A program made the position numbers and the translations under genes. The notes below the pieces were generated by a model. It did not search any database. It had not been told where the DNA came from and was given only the letters and a program-made list of their open reading frames with translations. Below are positions 52,951 to 62,837 of a stretch of 64,000 nt of DNA, piece by piece. The DNA is taken from contig JAMCSN010000229.1 in NCBI GenBank assembly GCA_023381535.1, positions 52,612-116,611 on the forward strand, written 5' to 3'. Position 1 is the first letter of the stretch. Each line of letters opens with the position of its first letter. The stretch is from Bacteroidota bacterium (GTDB lineage Bacteria > Bacteroidota > Ignavibacteria > Ignavibacteriales > Melioribacteraceae).

Positions 52951-54984
52951 ATGAAAAAATATCTTCTTGCATTCATCCTGCTGCTGGCAATGGCAGCAAC
53001 ATTTGCACAAACCAAACCTAAACAAAAAGAAAAACCTCCCACACAAAAAGAGATGGAAGATATGATGAAGGAAATGCAGAATGCCATGGACGAGATGAGT
53101 CCGGAAGATAAAAAGACGATGGACAGCATGGGTATTAAAATGCCCGATGTAAAAAATATTCAAAAAAATGTATCGGGTATAAGCGATGCCCAACTAAAAA
53201 AAGCTTACGAAGATGAGAACAGAATCGTTCCATTGAAAGATGCATCCAGAGTAAAGGAAGCATTGGCAATAACACTCAGTAATGGAAACATGGGAAACTT
53301 TATCAACAAAACACACCAATTTGTATTAAGCAAACTTTCGGCAGATGCCAAATCAAAAGGGGCAGAAATTCTTCAGCAAATTTTGAAACAGGATATTTCT
53401 GTAGCCAATACTGCCGCAGCTCTATGGATGGATGGCAAACCAACACTGGCATTGTATCTTATGGGAGAAGCTTGTAAATCCGATCCCGCAAATGCCATCA
53501 ACTTAAATAATTATGCCGCTTTTTTAACCATGTGCGGCGCCGAACAAATTGCATTGCCAATTTTAAATAACCTTAATAAACGATATCCTAAAAACAGCAG
53601 CATACTCAATAACATTACACAAGCCTGGCTGGGTTTAGGGGATATATCGAGAGCAGAAAAATATGCAGACAGCACCATTCGTATTTATGCTTATCATCCG
53701 CAGGCAAATATGGCTAAATGTTTAATTGAAGAGAGTAAAGGCAACATACCTGCAGCAATTGAAGCGGCTAAAAAAAGTATCAGTAAATCATTCAGCAATG
53801 AAAAAGAAAACAAGTTGAAAAAACTTGGGTACGATTTAAAGAGTGATGATCTTAACTGGGATCGACCCATGCCGCAGGATGCATTGGGTTTAGGAAAATT
53901 TACCTGGCCTGAATATCCTTTGGATGTTGAACAAAATAAACTATTAGAAAAAGAATGGAAAGATTTTAAAAATGAATGCCAGGAAAAAATAAATGAGTTG
54001 GAAATAAAACAGCAATCATTGGAAAAAGCATGGGAAACAGCAAATGAATACCGGACAAAACTTATTTTAAGTGAAGGGCTGAAAGGTCACTATGTACAAC
54101 CGATTCCAGGCTATGCAGCCAAAGCCATAAAAAAATTAGGCCCTGGCGTTAATGATATAATAGGAACTATGCCGTTTGTATTTGCAAATGAATTGGGGCC
54201 GGTAACCATGGCCCTAACCGCTGTAGCTGAATATGAAAATCTATTGAATGAAAAACAAAAATTATTAGATAAAAAATATGAAGACAAAATTGGTGAAGGA
54301 AGGGAAAATCCTTTTGAAGCAATATGCAAAGATGAAAATGCCATCCGCATAGAATTTTTAAAAGATGCTAATGGCGGATTGCAAAGTGCATACAGGCAAT
54401 ACCTTAATTATGTACGCCGCAGAACCAGCGATCTGCTATATTATTACCAATACACACAATGGCCCGAACAATTTGAGCTTATGAAAGTATATGCACAAAT
54501 TGCCTGGTTAACACAAATAAAAGACCAGCGGGTATATTTTAAAGATAAAAGCAGTTGGTGCAATGCTGTACCTAAAACAAAAAAGCCGGGGCGATTACAA
54601 AATTTTGATGATGTGCATTGCGACTATATAAGCACTATGAATCTTGGCGTTTATAAAATCACATCCAGCTGCAGCAATTTAGTGGGCGAATTTGATTTTG
54701 GCGGGGTGAAAATAAATCTACAGGACAATGTGGAAACAGGTCGCTTTTCCGGTACTGCAATAGTGGGTGTGAGTAAAGGGTTTGATGGTCCAATGGGTAC
54801 AGAAGCAGAGGCAACGTTAGCCGGCCTCGTTGAATGGGACAATACAGGCTTTACCGATGTTGGGGCCATTGCCGGTGTAGATGCAAAAGCCGGCAATACA
54901 ACAATTGCAGGAGCCGATGTAAAAGTTACTGTTAACAGCGGTGTTAGTACATCGGGCAAGGGAATACTGCAGGGTATTAAATAA
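52951..54984 (+). CDS. Secreted TPR protein with Met/acidic-rich N-terminus
   Basis: I do not recognise this 677-residue protein. It has a signal peptide (AATFAQ), a Met/Glu/Lys-rich segment (about 25-70), a TPR-like helical part (about 90-290), a coiled coil (about 325-375), a further helical part and a Gly/Ala/Thr-rich beta end (about 590-677; GTEAEATLAGLVEWDNTGF). It is the longest gene of the secreted row and may scaffold the others. ATG 52951 is chosen. Confidence 0.7.
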   Translation: MKKYLLAFILLLAMAATFAQTKPKQKEKPPTQKEMEDMMKEMQNAMDEMSPEDKKTMDSMGIKMPDVKNIQKNVSGISDAQLKKAYEDENRIVPLKDASRVKEALAITLSNGNMGNFINKTHQFVLSKLSADAKSKGAEILQQILKQDISVANTAAALWMDGKPTLALYLMGEACKSDPANAINLNNYAAFLTMCGAEQIALPILNNLNKRYPKNSSILNNITQAWLGLGDISRAEKYADSTIRIYAYHPQANMAKCLIEESKGNIPAAIEAAKKSISKSFSNEKENKLKKLGYDLKSDDLNWDRPMPQDALGLGKFTWPEYPLDVEQNKLLEKEWKDFKNECQEKINELEIKQQSLEKAWETANEYRTKLILSEGLKGHYVQPIPGYAAKAIKKLGPGVNDIIGTMPFVFANELGPVTMALTAVAEYENLLNEKQKLLDKKYEDKIGEGRENPFEAICKDENAIRIEFLKDANGGLQSAYRQYLNYVRRRTSDLLYYYQYTQWPEQFELMKVYAQIAWLTQIKDQRVYFKDKSSWCNAVPKTKKPGRLQNFDDVHCDYISTMNLGVYKITSSCSNLVGEFDFGGVKINLQDNVETGRFSGTAIVGVSKGFDGPMGTEAEATLAGLVEWDNTGFTDVGAIAGVDAKAGNTTIAGADVKVTVNSGVSTSGKGILQGIK

Positions 54985-55009
54985 ATTATTAAAAATATAG
55001 GCGCAAAAA

Positions 55010-55996
55010 ATGAAATACTTTTTTCTAACCGGAATATTGTTCCTCTCATTGCATGCTTATGCACAGGATTGCAGTAAAGAAATTTTGCTTAAAAAACCGG
55101 GTACCTGGAAAGGTGGACAACAGGGGTATATACAAAATGTAAGTGCAAAAGACCTGGCAAAAGAAAAAGCGGTAACAACGGCTATTCATAAAATGGTTTC
55201 ATCAAAATATACACCTACCGGGTGCCAGGTCAGTTACAGTACATCATTCGGTAAATCAGTATCTGAAGGCCAACATTGGATTGCAGACCCGTATCATTAT
55301 TCAATGTTCATTCTTAGATATTTATGCGATGAGAATAGCAAGGACAAATCAAAATATTATGTTGATATTTCTACAACCACAACAGTCAATATCACAGCTA
55401 ATGTAATTTTTTCATTAAATAATCTGTATGCTGCAAACATTCCTGCAGACGATTTCAGGGGTTATTTAAAACTGAAACAAAGGCCCCAAAAAAAAGATGG
55501 GGTTTGGTTTATGGGTGAGGAAATAGTTGGTGATTATGGCACAGCAAGTGAAATAAAAGAATACCGCTGGCTGATCACTTATAATGACACACTTCCCTTT
55601 TATTATGTAAGCCGCAAAGAATATTTGCTGATACAAAAGAAAAGATTGGAAAAGGCATTGACAGATAACCCCACTGAAAAAGATTATACCAATAAGTTCA
55701 TCAAAAATGTAAATGAGTATTTAAAAAACACCGAAGCCGAATTGAGCCAGCCAGCCATTTGTATGTGGAATGATGAAGAAAGATTTGAAAAATTTGTGGA
55801 GGAAGGCACAAAGGGCGCATTCATTGCTGTAAAACCAAACCTTGCCTACTTTAGAAAAAAGCTGCCTAAGTCATCACCGCAATTTTTTACCGTTGTTTAT
55901 AAAATAGCACACGGCGATCCGGTATTTGAAAAAAATATAGCAGCAATCAAAAAAGCCATTGATTTTGAAGCGCTGAAAAACATGCTGGGGAAATAA
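55010..55996 (+). CDS. Secreted hypothetical protein, paralog of the next gene's N-terminal half
   Basis: I do not recognise this 328-residue protein. It has a signal peptide (AYAQ) and a mature domain. The YVSRKEYLLIQKKRLEKAL part and the ending (AYFRKKLPKSSPQFF, then GDPVFEKNI) follow the same order as parts of the 616-residue protein downstream, so the two share a domain. No enzyme motif is seen. Confidence 0.68.
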   Translation: MKYFFLTGILFLSLHAYAQDCSKEILLKKPGTWKGGQQGYIQNVSAKDLAKEKAVTTAIHKMVSSKYTPTGCQVSYSTSFGKSVSEGQHWIADPYHYSMFILRYLCDENSKDKSKYYVDISTTTTVNITANVIFSLNNLYAANIPADDFRGYLKLKQRPQKKDGVWFMGEEIVGDYGTASEIKEYRWLITYNDTLPFYYVSRKEYLLIQKKRLEKALTDNPTEKDYTNKFIKNVNEYLKNTEAELSQPAICMWNDEERFEKFVEEGTKGAFIAVKPNLAYFRKKLPKSSPQFFTVVYKIAHGDPVFEKNIAAIKKAIDFEALKNMLGK

Positions 55997-56031
55997 CAAA
56001 TATGATAAAGACATTTTGAAAAAAAACTGCC

Positions 56032-57882
56032 ATGAAAAAAATATTCTTAGTCAGCTTACTTTTTGTTTTTGTATCAAGATCTTTTGGCAAAACCATCCCT
56101 CCGCAATCCATTGAAGACAGTGTATTGGGCTGGATGAAAGTGTACAATTTCAAAGGCATTAAGGAAACCAAAAAAGTTGATGATAAATTATATTCAGCGG
56201 CACAGTTATCGCTTTGCGATACTTTTGCCAACTGGATGCAGGCTAGCTATATCCCAAAAGGCGGATTGGGTGATGTAAAAAGATCTGTTTCAGCAAAACT
56301 GGGCTTGTATAATAAGAATACAGCCGCCCTTCCGCAGAGTTATGGCGCTTATTCCAAAACATATCTTTTTCTCAGGTACAACAGCAGCCGCAAAATGGAG
56401 CCGGAAAGCAATCATCATCTCTATTGGGGTGTATTTGCCAATCAGGTGCCCGGTTGGGAAATACGTGATATCAGTACTCCTTCACAATATTATTTCACCA
56501 TGCCCTCATTTGAATCAGCTTCAGGTGGCGAAGAAGAAACAAAAAAAATACATGACCTGGCCAAGATTGCAAACCTGAAACCTTATATCAGTTTCTGGAT
56601 TAAAAATATTGAAGCAGGAAATGGAACCGATTATGTGTTGCTGAGCAAAGACAATAAATCACCGTTTATAAAAATTACCAAAGGAGAATACCTGCAATTA
56701 TTAGAATCGGCTATTCCCCGATTTTATGAAATAGAAAAGAAAAAGATCTATGAAAAAGAACAGGGCAACCAAAAGAGCATAGCTTATTTCATGAAATACC
56801 TGGATGAGAAAATTGAACGATTTAATACTGGCTTAAAAAAGACCAGGGAAAAATACAGGAACCGGCTGGGTGAAATTGCATTGACCGGTAACCAGCCTTC
56901 TCTTTCTGACCTGGAATTTCGGGATGTGTTCAGCAATGGCGCTTTAACTGATGCCGAATCAACATCCGGCAGAATGCCTGTTTATAAAGTTGACCCGGTA
57001 ATGGCTGAACTGTGTAAAAAAGATACACCACAATGGATACTGGTTAGCTGGTGGTGGAGCCCAAATAACCCTGTAGAGAAATACATGCATGAATCCATCA
57101 TCAATAATTTTAATTTTGAGTATGTCTATAATTTTTTCTTTGATCCGGGGAAAGTAAAGGGCCAGGCTTATAAACCACTTCGTTCACCTTTATACAAAGA
57201 AACAGTAGTAGTTGCCGAAGCATCGGATGCCAGCAAAAAAAATACGGCGGATAAAAACATACATTTCTTTGAAGATTTTTCCACAACCGGTATTGGCAAA
57301 AAACCTATTGGATGGCAGGCTAAATTAGCGGGAGATGGAACTACATCTGTTGTTGCAAACCCTGATGGATTAGAGGGTAATTGGGTTGAGTTAAGAGGTC
57401 ACTACATCAACGCTACTTTATTAAAAAAACCACTACCACAAAATTTTACATTGAGTTATGAATTAGTAGCTGCACAAAATTTTACCTGGGGAGCTAAGGG
57501 ATTAACGATTCAATTGTCAAAAGAAACATCGCCGGGCAATGCAGAATCTTTTCTGAAATTAAAATTACGCCCTGGCTCTAATGGCAGCGACGGAGAGGCC
57601 ACGCTTGAAACAAAATTCCCATTTCCTCCAGGTTATTCAAACGGCACCAAATGGTTGGCTGCACCCGGCTTTTCCAACAATAAAAAAAGTAACCGCATCA
57701 CAGTAACCATTAAAAAGAGTGATGAAATGCTGCAGGTATTTATTGATAAAAATAAAATAGCTGAATACGAAAAAGCAATCCCTGCAGCCCACTTATTTAA
57801 TGCCCTTTCATTTGATTGCAGCGGCAACTCTGCAGAGAATGATAAATTTTATATCAGTAATATTAAAATTACAAAAGAGTAA
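56032..57882 (+). CDS. Secreted protein with paralogous N-terminal domain and jelly-roll C-terminus
   Basis: The 616-residue protein has a signal peptide (about 1-19), a domain like the 328-residue protein upstream (ITKGEYLQLLESAIPRFYE; MAELCKKDTPQWILVSWWW, PVEKYMHES) and a concanavalin A-like jelly-roll (about 405-616; FFEDFSTTGIGKKPIGWQAK, NFTLSYELVAAQNFTWG), a fold often binding glycans. It seems to be a two-domain relative of its neighbour with a sugar-binding part added. Function is unknown. Confidence 0.7.
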   Translation: MKKIFLVSLLFVFVSRSFGKTIPPQSIEDSVLGWMKVYNFKGIKETKKVDDKLYSAAQLSLCDTFANWMQASYIPKGGLGDVKRSVSAKLGLYNKNTAALPQSYGAYSKTYLFLRYNSSRKMEPESNHHLYWGVFANQVPGWEIRDISTPSQYYFTMPSFESASGGEEETKKIHDLAKIANLKPYISFWIKNIEAGNGTDYVLLSKDNKSPFIKITKGEYLQLLESAIPRFYEIEKKKIYEKEQGNQKSIAYFMKYLDEKIERFNTGLKKTREKYRNRLGEIALTGNQPSLSDLEFRDVFSNGALTDAESTSGRMPVYKVDPVMAELCKKDTPQWILVSWWWSPNNPVEKYMHESIINNFNFEYVYNFFFDPGKVKGQAYKPLRSPLYKETVVVAEASDASKKNTADKNIHFFEDFSTTGIGKKPIGWQAKLAGDGTTSVVANPDGLEGNWVELRGHYINATLLKKPLPQNFTLSYELVAAQNFTWGAKGLTIQLSKETSPGNAESFLKLKLRPGSNGSDGEATLETKFPFPPGYSNGTKWLAAPGFSNNKKSNRITVTIKKSDEMLQVFIDKNKIAEYEKAIPAAHLFNALSFDCSGNSAENDKFYISNIKITKE

Positions 57883-57963
57883 TTATCATTTTTATAATTC
57901 AATATCCCTGTTTTACAGGACAACAAGTAGTTGGAAACAAGATTAGTTTTAATTAAGGAAAAA

Positions 57964-59589
57964 ATGATGAAAAAAATATTTTTGTTCTTCATTCTTGCAA
58001 TATTAGTAACTGGGTTACAAGCGCAGCAAAAAGCAAAAACAATCAGTAATCCACTTCCTAAGGGCACTTTACTTTCTGGAATTTATAGTGCCCCGGGCGG
58101 TACTGCCATTATTTTGCAAAATAATGGCAAAGCCGATCTGACACTTTTGGCAAAAAAAGAAACCGGATATAATTTTAGCACAAATTTTTTCGATTTCCCC
58201 ATCAAACTTTTGGATAGCACTAAATTTAAAATAGCACTAAAAAAAATACCGATTGGGAAAACGGCCAACATTTATGCCGGTGCTGAAGGCAAAATGCCTC
58301 AAGACAAAAACATATTAAGAGTGGGTTGTGATTATACTTACGACCATATCAGCCGCAGTACAAATGACAAATCGTTCAGCACTTTTTACGACGGTAGCGA
58401 TGCAGCAGTTGGCGGCAACAATGGTGAAGAAGGACGTTATATAACCTTTGTAACCACAGCTGTTGGGCTGGATGGTTCTACCGGAAAACACCGCCAGATT
58501 TTCTGGCGTGACCGCAATACCGGCATCACAAAATTGATAAGCTCTTCTCCTAATGGCGAAGAGGGCAATGGCGAAAGTTATTATCCTTCTATTTCAGGCG
58601 ACGGAAAATCTGTTGCCTTTGAATCGTATTCAAGCAATTTAGTGACAGACGACAAAAACGGTACCCGTGATATTTTTGTGTGGCATTCAGCTACCAATAA
58701 AATTGAAAGAGTCAGCGTTGGCGTAGATGGCAAAGATGCCAATGCCGAAAGTTATGAAGCATCCGTTTCGGGTGATGGAAACTTCATTGCCTTTACTTCA
58801 ACTGCCAGTAATATTTCAGCAACCGAAAAAGGCACATCCAACAATAATGTTTTTTTGCGTGATATGAAATTGGGAATTACAACTATGATCAGCATAGACC
58901 CAATTGCAAAAAAAGGTGGCGGTGGATCAAAGCCTTCTATTTCTTATGATGGGACCAGGATTGCTTTTTATTCCAATACCGATGCATTAATTGCTGATGA
59001 TAAAAATGGATTGTGGGATATTTTTTTATGGGATAAAAATAATTCTAAACTAAAGCGCATAAGTCTTACCGCTGATGGTAAGGAACGCAACCAGGGAAAC
59101 GAAAGCGCCAACAGAATTGTATCTCCCGCTATCTCCGGAAATGGGCGTTACATTGCCTTTGCAACAACAGCTACCAATATGGTGCCCGGCGATATGAACA
59201 ACTATCAGGATGTATTTGTTTACGATAGTATTACAGATAGTATAGTCATAGCAAGTAATAGTGCTGACGGAAAACCCGGTAATGCAGACACCCCCATTGA
59301 GCAGGGTGAAAAAATTGCCATTTCGTTTGACGGAAAATGGCTGGCATTTTCTACCAAAGCATCTAATTTAGGAGTGCCTGCTTCCAATATTTTACTGCAC
59401 AATATGTCAACCGGAGAAAACCGGGCTGTTTCAAATGTAACTGGCAGCAGTGTAGGCCGTCCCACCATAACGGCTACAGGTGGTTATGTTGTATTTGGTA
59501 TCGGCGCTAAATTGGACAGCAGGTTTCGTTCATCAGGAATATTTGCAAACTATACTGGTGTTGGTCTTTGCCGTTCTTGTCCACAATAG
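57964..59589 (+). CDS. Secreted TolB-like/PD40 beta-propeller protein
   Basis: The 541-residue protein (from ATG 57964; ATG 57967 is equally good) has a signal peptide (GLQAQ), a short N-terminal domain (about 25-125) and six or so PD40 blades (SISGDGKSVAFESYSSNL, SVSGDGNFIAFTSTASN, SISYDGTRIAFYSNTD, AISGNGRYIAFATTATN). Such propellers bind proteins or peptides. It has a CRSCPQ end with two Cys. It is part of the secreted row. Confidence 0.78.
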   Translation: MMKKIFLFFILAILVTGLQAQQKAKTISNPLPKGTLLSGIYSAPGGTAIILQNNGKADLTLLAKKETGYNFSTNFFDFPIKLLDSTKFKIALKKIPIGKTANIYAGAEGKMPQDKNILRVGCDYTYDHISRSTNDKSFSTFYDGSDAAVGGNNGEEGRYITFVTTAVGLDGSTGKHRQIFWRDRNTGITKLISSSPNGEEGNGESYYPSISGDGKSVAFESYSSNLVTDDKNGTRDIFVWHSATNKIERVSVGVDGKDANAESYEASVSGDGNFIAFTSTASNISATEKGTSNNNVFLRDMKLGITTMISIDPIAKKGGGGSKPSISYDGTRIAFYSNTDALIADDKNGLWDIFLWDKNNSKLKRISLTADGKERNQGNESANRIVSPAISGNGRYIAFATTATNMVPGDMNNYQDVFVYDSITDSIVIASNSADGKPGNADTPIEQGEKIAISFDGKWLAFSTKASNLGVPASNILLHNMSTGENRAVSNVTGSSVGRPTITATGGYVVFGIGAKLDSRFRSSGIFANYTGVGLCRSCPQ

Positions 59590-59668
59590 TGCAACAGAAA
59601 AATAATATGCTTAACGTATTCAGACTGGAATAAAATAGAATTTTTTTTGAAACAAAATAAAGTAATAA

Positions 59669-60834
59669 ATGAAAAAAATAATTCTTCTCTGTACTTTCTA
59701 TGTTTCTGTGGCAAATTTATTTGCTCAAAAAGAAACCTATGACCTCATTACCTATTCTCCTCCGCAAGGATGGAGCAAAGAAGTAAAAGAGAATTTAATA
59801 CTCTACACTATCGTAAATAAAAAAAATAGTAGCTGGTGCCAGGTAGGCATTATAAAAAGTACTGCAAGCAAAGGGGATATAGAAAAGGATTTTGAAAGTG
59901 AATGGCAGGAACTAATTGTAAAGAACTATAAGCCAACAGAAAGTGCACAGGTAAATGATGTGCAGGAATCAGATGGCTGGAAAATAAAAGCAGGAACCGG
60001 TAAATTTATTTTCAATGGCGCCGATGCAGCGGCTATGCTTACGACTGCTTCGGGATACGACCGTTGTGTAAGCATCGTAGTAGTTACCAACAGCCAGGAT
60101 TATATAACCGACGTTGAAACGCTGCTGTCTTCCATTGACCTTGTAAAACCTCAAACCAATGAGCAGCAACAAACCAATAATGACGGTAACACCTCTATCC
60201 TTGGCACATGGGGAAAGCAAGGCGGCGTTCATCAAACCTATGGCGACCCGGCATCCTATGGCAATGCAGGGTACAGTAATGATCAATATACATTTAACAG
60301 CAACGGTACTTATAGTTTTGTATCAAAGACTTTTCGTTCCTCTTATGACAAAATTATCCTGGTAAAAGAGAATGGTACTTATCAAATAAATAACAACAAC
60401 ATTACCATCAATCCGCAGAAATCCATTATTGAAACATGGAGTAAAAAAGACGGAACAGATAAATGGGGCCAGTTGGTTTCTTCTCAAAACAGGGCTTTGG
60501 AAAAAGTAACGTATCAGTTCACTAAACATTATTTTTCCGGTATCCAAGAATGGAATCTTGTGTTGCAGTGCAATAATGTTACTGAAAGAGATGGGCCTTT
60601 CAGTAACAATACCACTTTTGCCAATGCCTGGTATTATAGACCCATCGTTTCAAATAATCCGAAAATCGAGTTGCCTGACGGCCAATAGGTACAAACGGAA
60701 GAAATAAAAACAGAACCGGTTAAACAAACAGGCAACAACCAGTTTGCTTTTGCCACTACCAATTTTGACGATGGGTGGACAAGCACTGTTCAGGAGAATT
60801 TGGGTACAGGCAATTAAAGGGACTACAAGGATAC
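59669..60834 (+). pseudogene. Decayed secreted protein cut by the insertion sequence
   Basis: The frame codes for a signal peptide and ~340 residues, then meets TAG at 60686. Past it the same frame goes on for 42 sensible codons (FAFATTNFDDGWTSTVQE), and the usual continuation appears in the next frame (WVQAIKGTTRIL from 60801). It is thus broken by a stop codon and a one-base shift, and cut at 60834 by the IS. The family is a Chitinophagaceae-type secreted protein of unknown role. Confidence 0.8.
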
Positions 60835-60846
60835 TCCTGACTTTCA
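60835..60846. repeat. Left inverted repeat of the insertion sequence
   Basis: TCCTGACTTTCA is the exact reverse complement of TGAAAGTCAGGA at 62450-62461. Confidence 0.85.
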
Positions 60847-60938
60847 CCCTTGCAGAACAGCATGAGTAGAAAATGTTGATTTTATTATATTTTGAGCATT
60901 TAGGAGAAGATTTTGTCATACTAATAGCACTTTTTTGT

Positions 60939-62445
60939 ATGCCAAGTATTCGAAAAATCAAGACTGCCTCTGGAGCTACTGCCATTCAAGTAGTTGCATA
61001 TCGAAATCGGAAAGTGGTTGTACTAAAGCATATAGGCAGTGCCCATTCAGAAGAAGAGATATCCGTATTAACGGAGTATGCAAAATCTTATATCGAAAAA
61101 CAAGGTGGACAACTGTCGATCTTTCCCTCAAGCACAAATGAAATACTATCGCTCAAGCACACACAATATCTTCACAGTGGACATAATTTTGCTAGAGAGT
61201 TCTTGTTATCGACAGCAAAAGAGTGTCAACTAAAGTGGCTATCGCCAATTGTTTTGGATCTTGTCATAATGCGTATAATCGAACCGACATCAAAATTGCG
61301 AACACTGGAATTAATTGAGAGATATTTTCATGTTCACTATGGCAAGAGCGCCTACAAAACATTTCAGAAAATCCTTAATAGAAAAGCCGAAATTGAACGT
61401 GCATCATTAAGTGTCGTCAAAAACATTTTTTCTGAAAGTATTTACTTTGTTCTCTATGATGTAACAACACTTTATTTTGAAACTTACCATCAAGACGAAC
61501 TCCGCGTGACGGGCTATTCCAAAGATGATAAATCCAAACAACCGTCCCGATTTAATCGGGATAATTGGATTGTTGGTAACGAAATCGGGCTTTCCTCTTG
61601 CACACGAGGTATTTTCCGGCAATACGTTTGAAGGCAAAACAATGCTGCCGGTTCTTGAAAACTTTTCTAAGACACACAATGTAGCAATGCCAATTGTTGT
61701 TGCCGACGCAGCAATGTTATCGGAAAAAGTTCTTAGTCAATTAAGGGCACAAAACATTAGCTACATAGTTGGTGCACGTGTTGCAAATTTATCGTTCGAT
61801 ATTATCAAAGATATTAGCGAGAAACTAAACAAACAAGATAATAGAGTTCTTCGTATTCCAAGTAAACATGGTGAGATGATTTGTTCATTTTCCAAAGCTC
61901 GATACAAGAAAGATAAACGCGAAATGGAAAAACAAATTCAGAAGGCAGAAAAGCTTGTTGCTCGTAATGAAAGCGGCAGTCGGGCAAAATTTGTACACAA
62001 GACAAAGAGCCATAGTGTTGAAATGAACAAAGAGCTAATCACAAAAACAAATTTATTGCTTGGCATAAAAGGATACTGTACCAATATTAATGAAGATGTA
62101 CTTTCGAATTCTGATGTCATAAAATATTATCACGAATTGTGGCATGTAGAACAAGCTTTTCGTATGAGTAAAAGTGATCTGGCAAGTCGTCCGATTTTTC
62201 ATCATAAAGAAGATGCTATCAGGGCACACGTGCTTGTTTGTTTTATGGCGCTGATGTTGGCAAAATATCTTGAAATAGTCAGTGGGTTATCTATTCGAAG
62301 GGTACGTGATCTCATCTGGAATGTTACCGATGCTTATATCCGAGACAATATTGCTGGTAAAACATTTGTACTGCGTTCACCGATAGATGAAATCATCAAA
62401 ACTAAACTTGGCGTGTTAATAAAAAAATGGAACTTGTCATACTAA
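60939..62445 (+). pseudogene. IS4/IS1634-type DDE transposase, frameshifted
   Basis: About 500 codons in two frames. The first (from ATG 60939; PSIRKIKTASG, KTFQKILNRK, FVLYDVTTLYFET with the first Asp) runs to about 61545. The second carries IIGLLVTKSGFPLAHEVF, VVADAAMLSEKVLS (second Asp) and YYHELWHVEQAFRMSKSDL (the catalytic Glu with the Y..E..K pattern). The frame changes at the palindrome TCCCGATTTAATCGGGA (61545-61561). A natural frameshift is less likely because this family mostly uses one frame. Confidence 0.82.
61545..61561. repeat. REP-like palindrome at the transposase frameshift
   Basis: TCCCGATT-t-AATCGGGA is an 8-bp stem with one central base. With the G before it, it differs from the intergenic palindrome at 30631-30649 in the central base and the last base only. 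It lies just where the transposase changes frame. Confidence 0.75.
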
Positions 62446-62449
62446 ATGT

Positions 62450-62461
62450 TGAAAGTCAGGA
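62450..62461. repeat. Right inverted repeat of the insertion sequence
   Basis: TGAAAGTCAGGA is the exact reverse complement of the left repeat. An ATG at 62446, inside the IS end, opens the frame of the remnant that follows. Confidence 0.85.
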
Positions 62462-62670
62462 AATATTTCCAAGAATTTGAGGTTATCGACGAAGGGCATT
62501 ATTGGGAAACCGGAAATGAAATGCTGTTGGAAAAAACATTTGAGAAATATAATGATCTGCTAGACTCTGTCGGCTTGGCATTAGAGAATATCCCTATGAC
62601 TTCTGATGAAACCTTCGAACAATATTTCAGTAGAATTTTGAAAATAATTAAAGGCAAGCGCAAGAATTGA
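62462..62670 (+). pseudogene. C-terminal remnant of a conserved protein after the IS
   Basis: About 69 codons (FQEFEVIDEGHYWETGNEML, FEKYNDLLDSVGLALENI, QYFSRILKIIKGKRKN) read like the natural end of a soluble helical protein. There is no start except an ATG inside the IS end. It does not continue the gene broken on the left side of the IS, so the IS joins two different ancestral sites. I do not recognise the family. Confidence 0.6.
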
Positions 62671-62837
62671 AATGTATTGTACATCACCGGTATTCAACTT
62701 CAAACCATTTCCAGTTTAATTAGCATACACCCGGTATCCGTAAACGTTCTGAATACGTTTTGTATTCGTTCTCCCTTCGTTTGTCTTTTTGGGTTGACTA
62801 ACTTATTTTGGATTGGATTTATTGAGGCAATTATAAT

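Larger units (their letters stand above)
49708..60834. other. Foreign-looking block, Chitinophagaceae-like
   Basis: The genes from 49708 to the IS left end differ from the rest in codon and sequence style (AT-richer third positions, long runs of AAA, few GCG/CCG codons) and look like genes of Chitinophagaceae. They comprise a response regulator and TPR kinase, then a divergent row of secreted proteins. The right edge is exactly the IS left repeat; the left edge lies between 49576 and 49707. Transfer is inferred from the sequence style; a chimeric assembly is the alternative. Confidence 0.55.
60835..62461 (+). mobile_element. IS4/IS1634-type insertion sequence, inactive
   Basis: The 1,627-bp element is bounded by 12-bp perfect inverted repeats and holds one transposase gene broken by a frameshift. 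No clear target duplication is seen (CAAGGATAC before, AATATTTCC after), in line with loss or rearrangement after insertion. It marks the right edge of the foreign-looking block. Confidence 0.8.
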
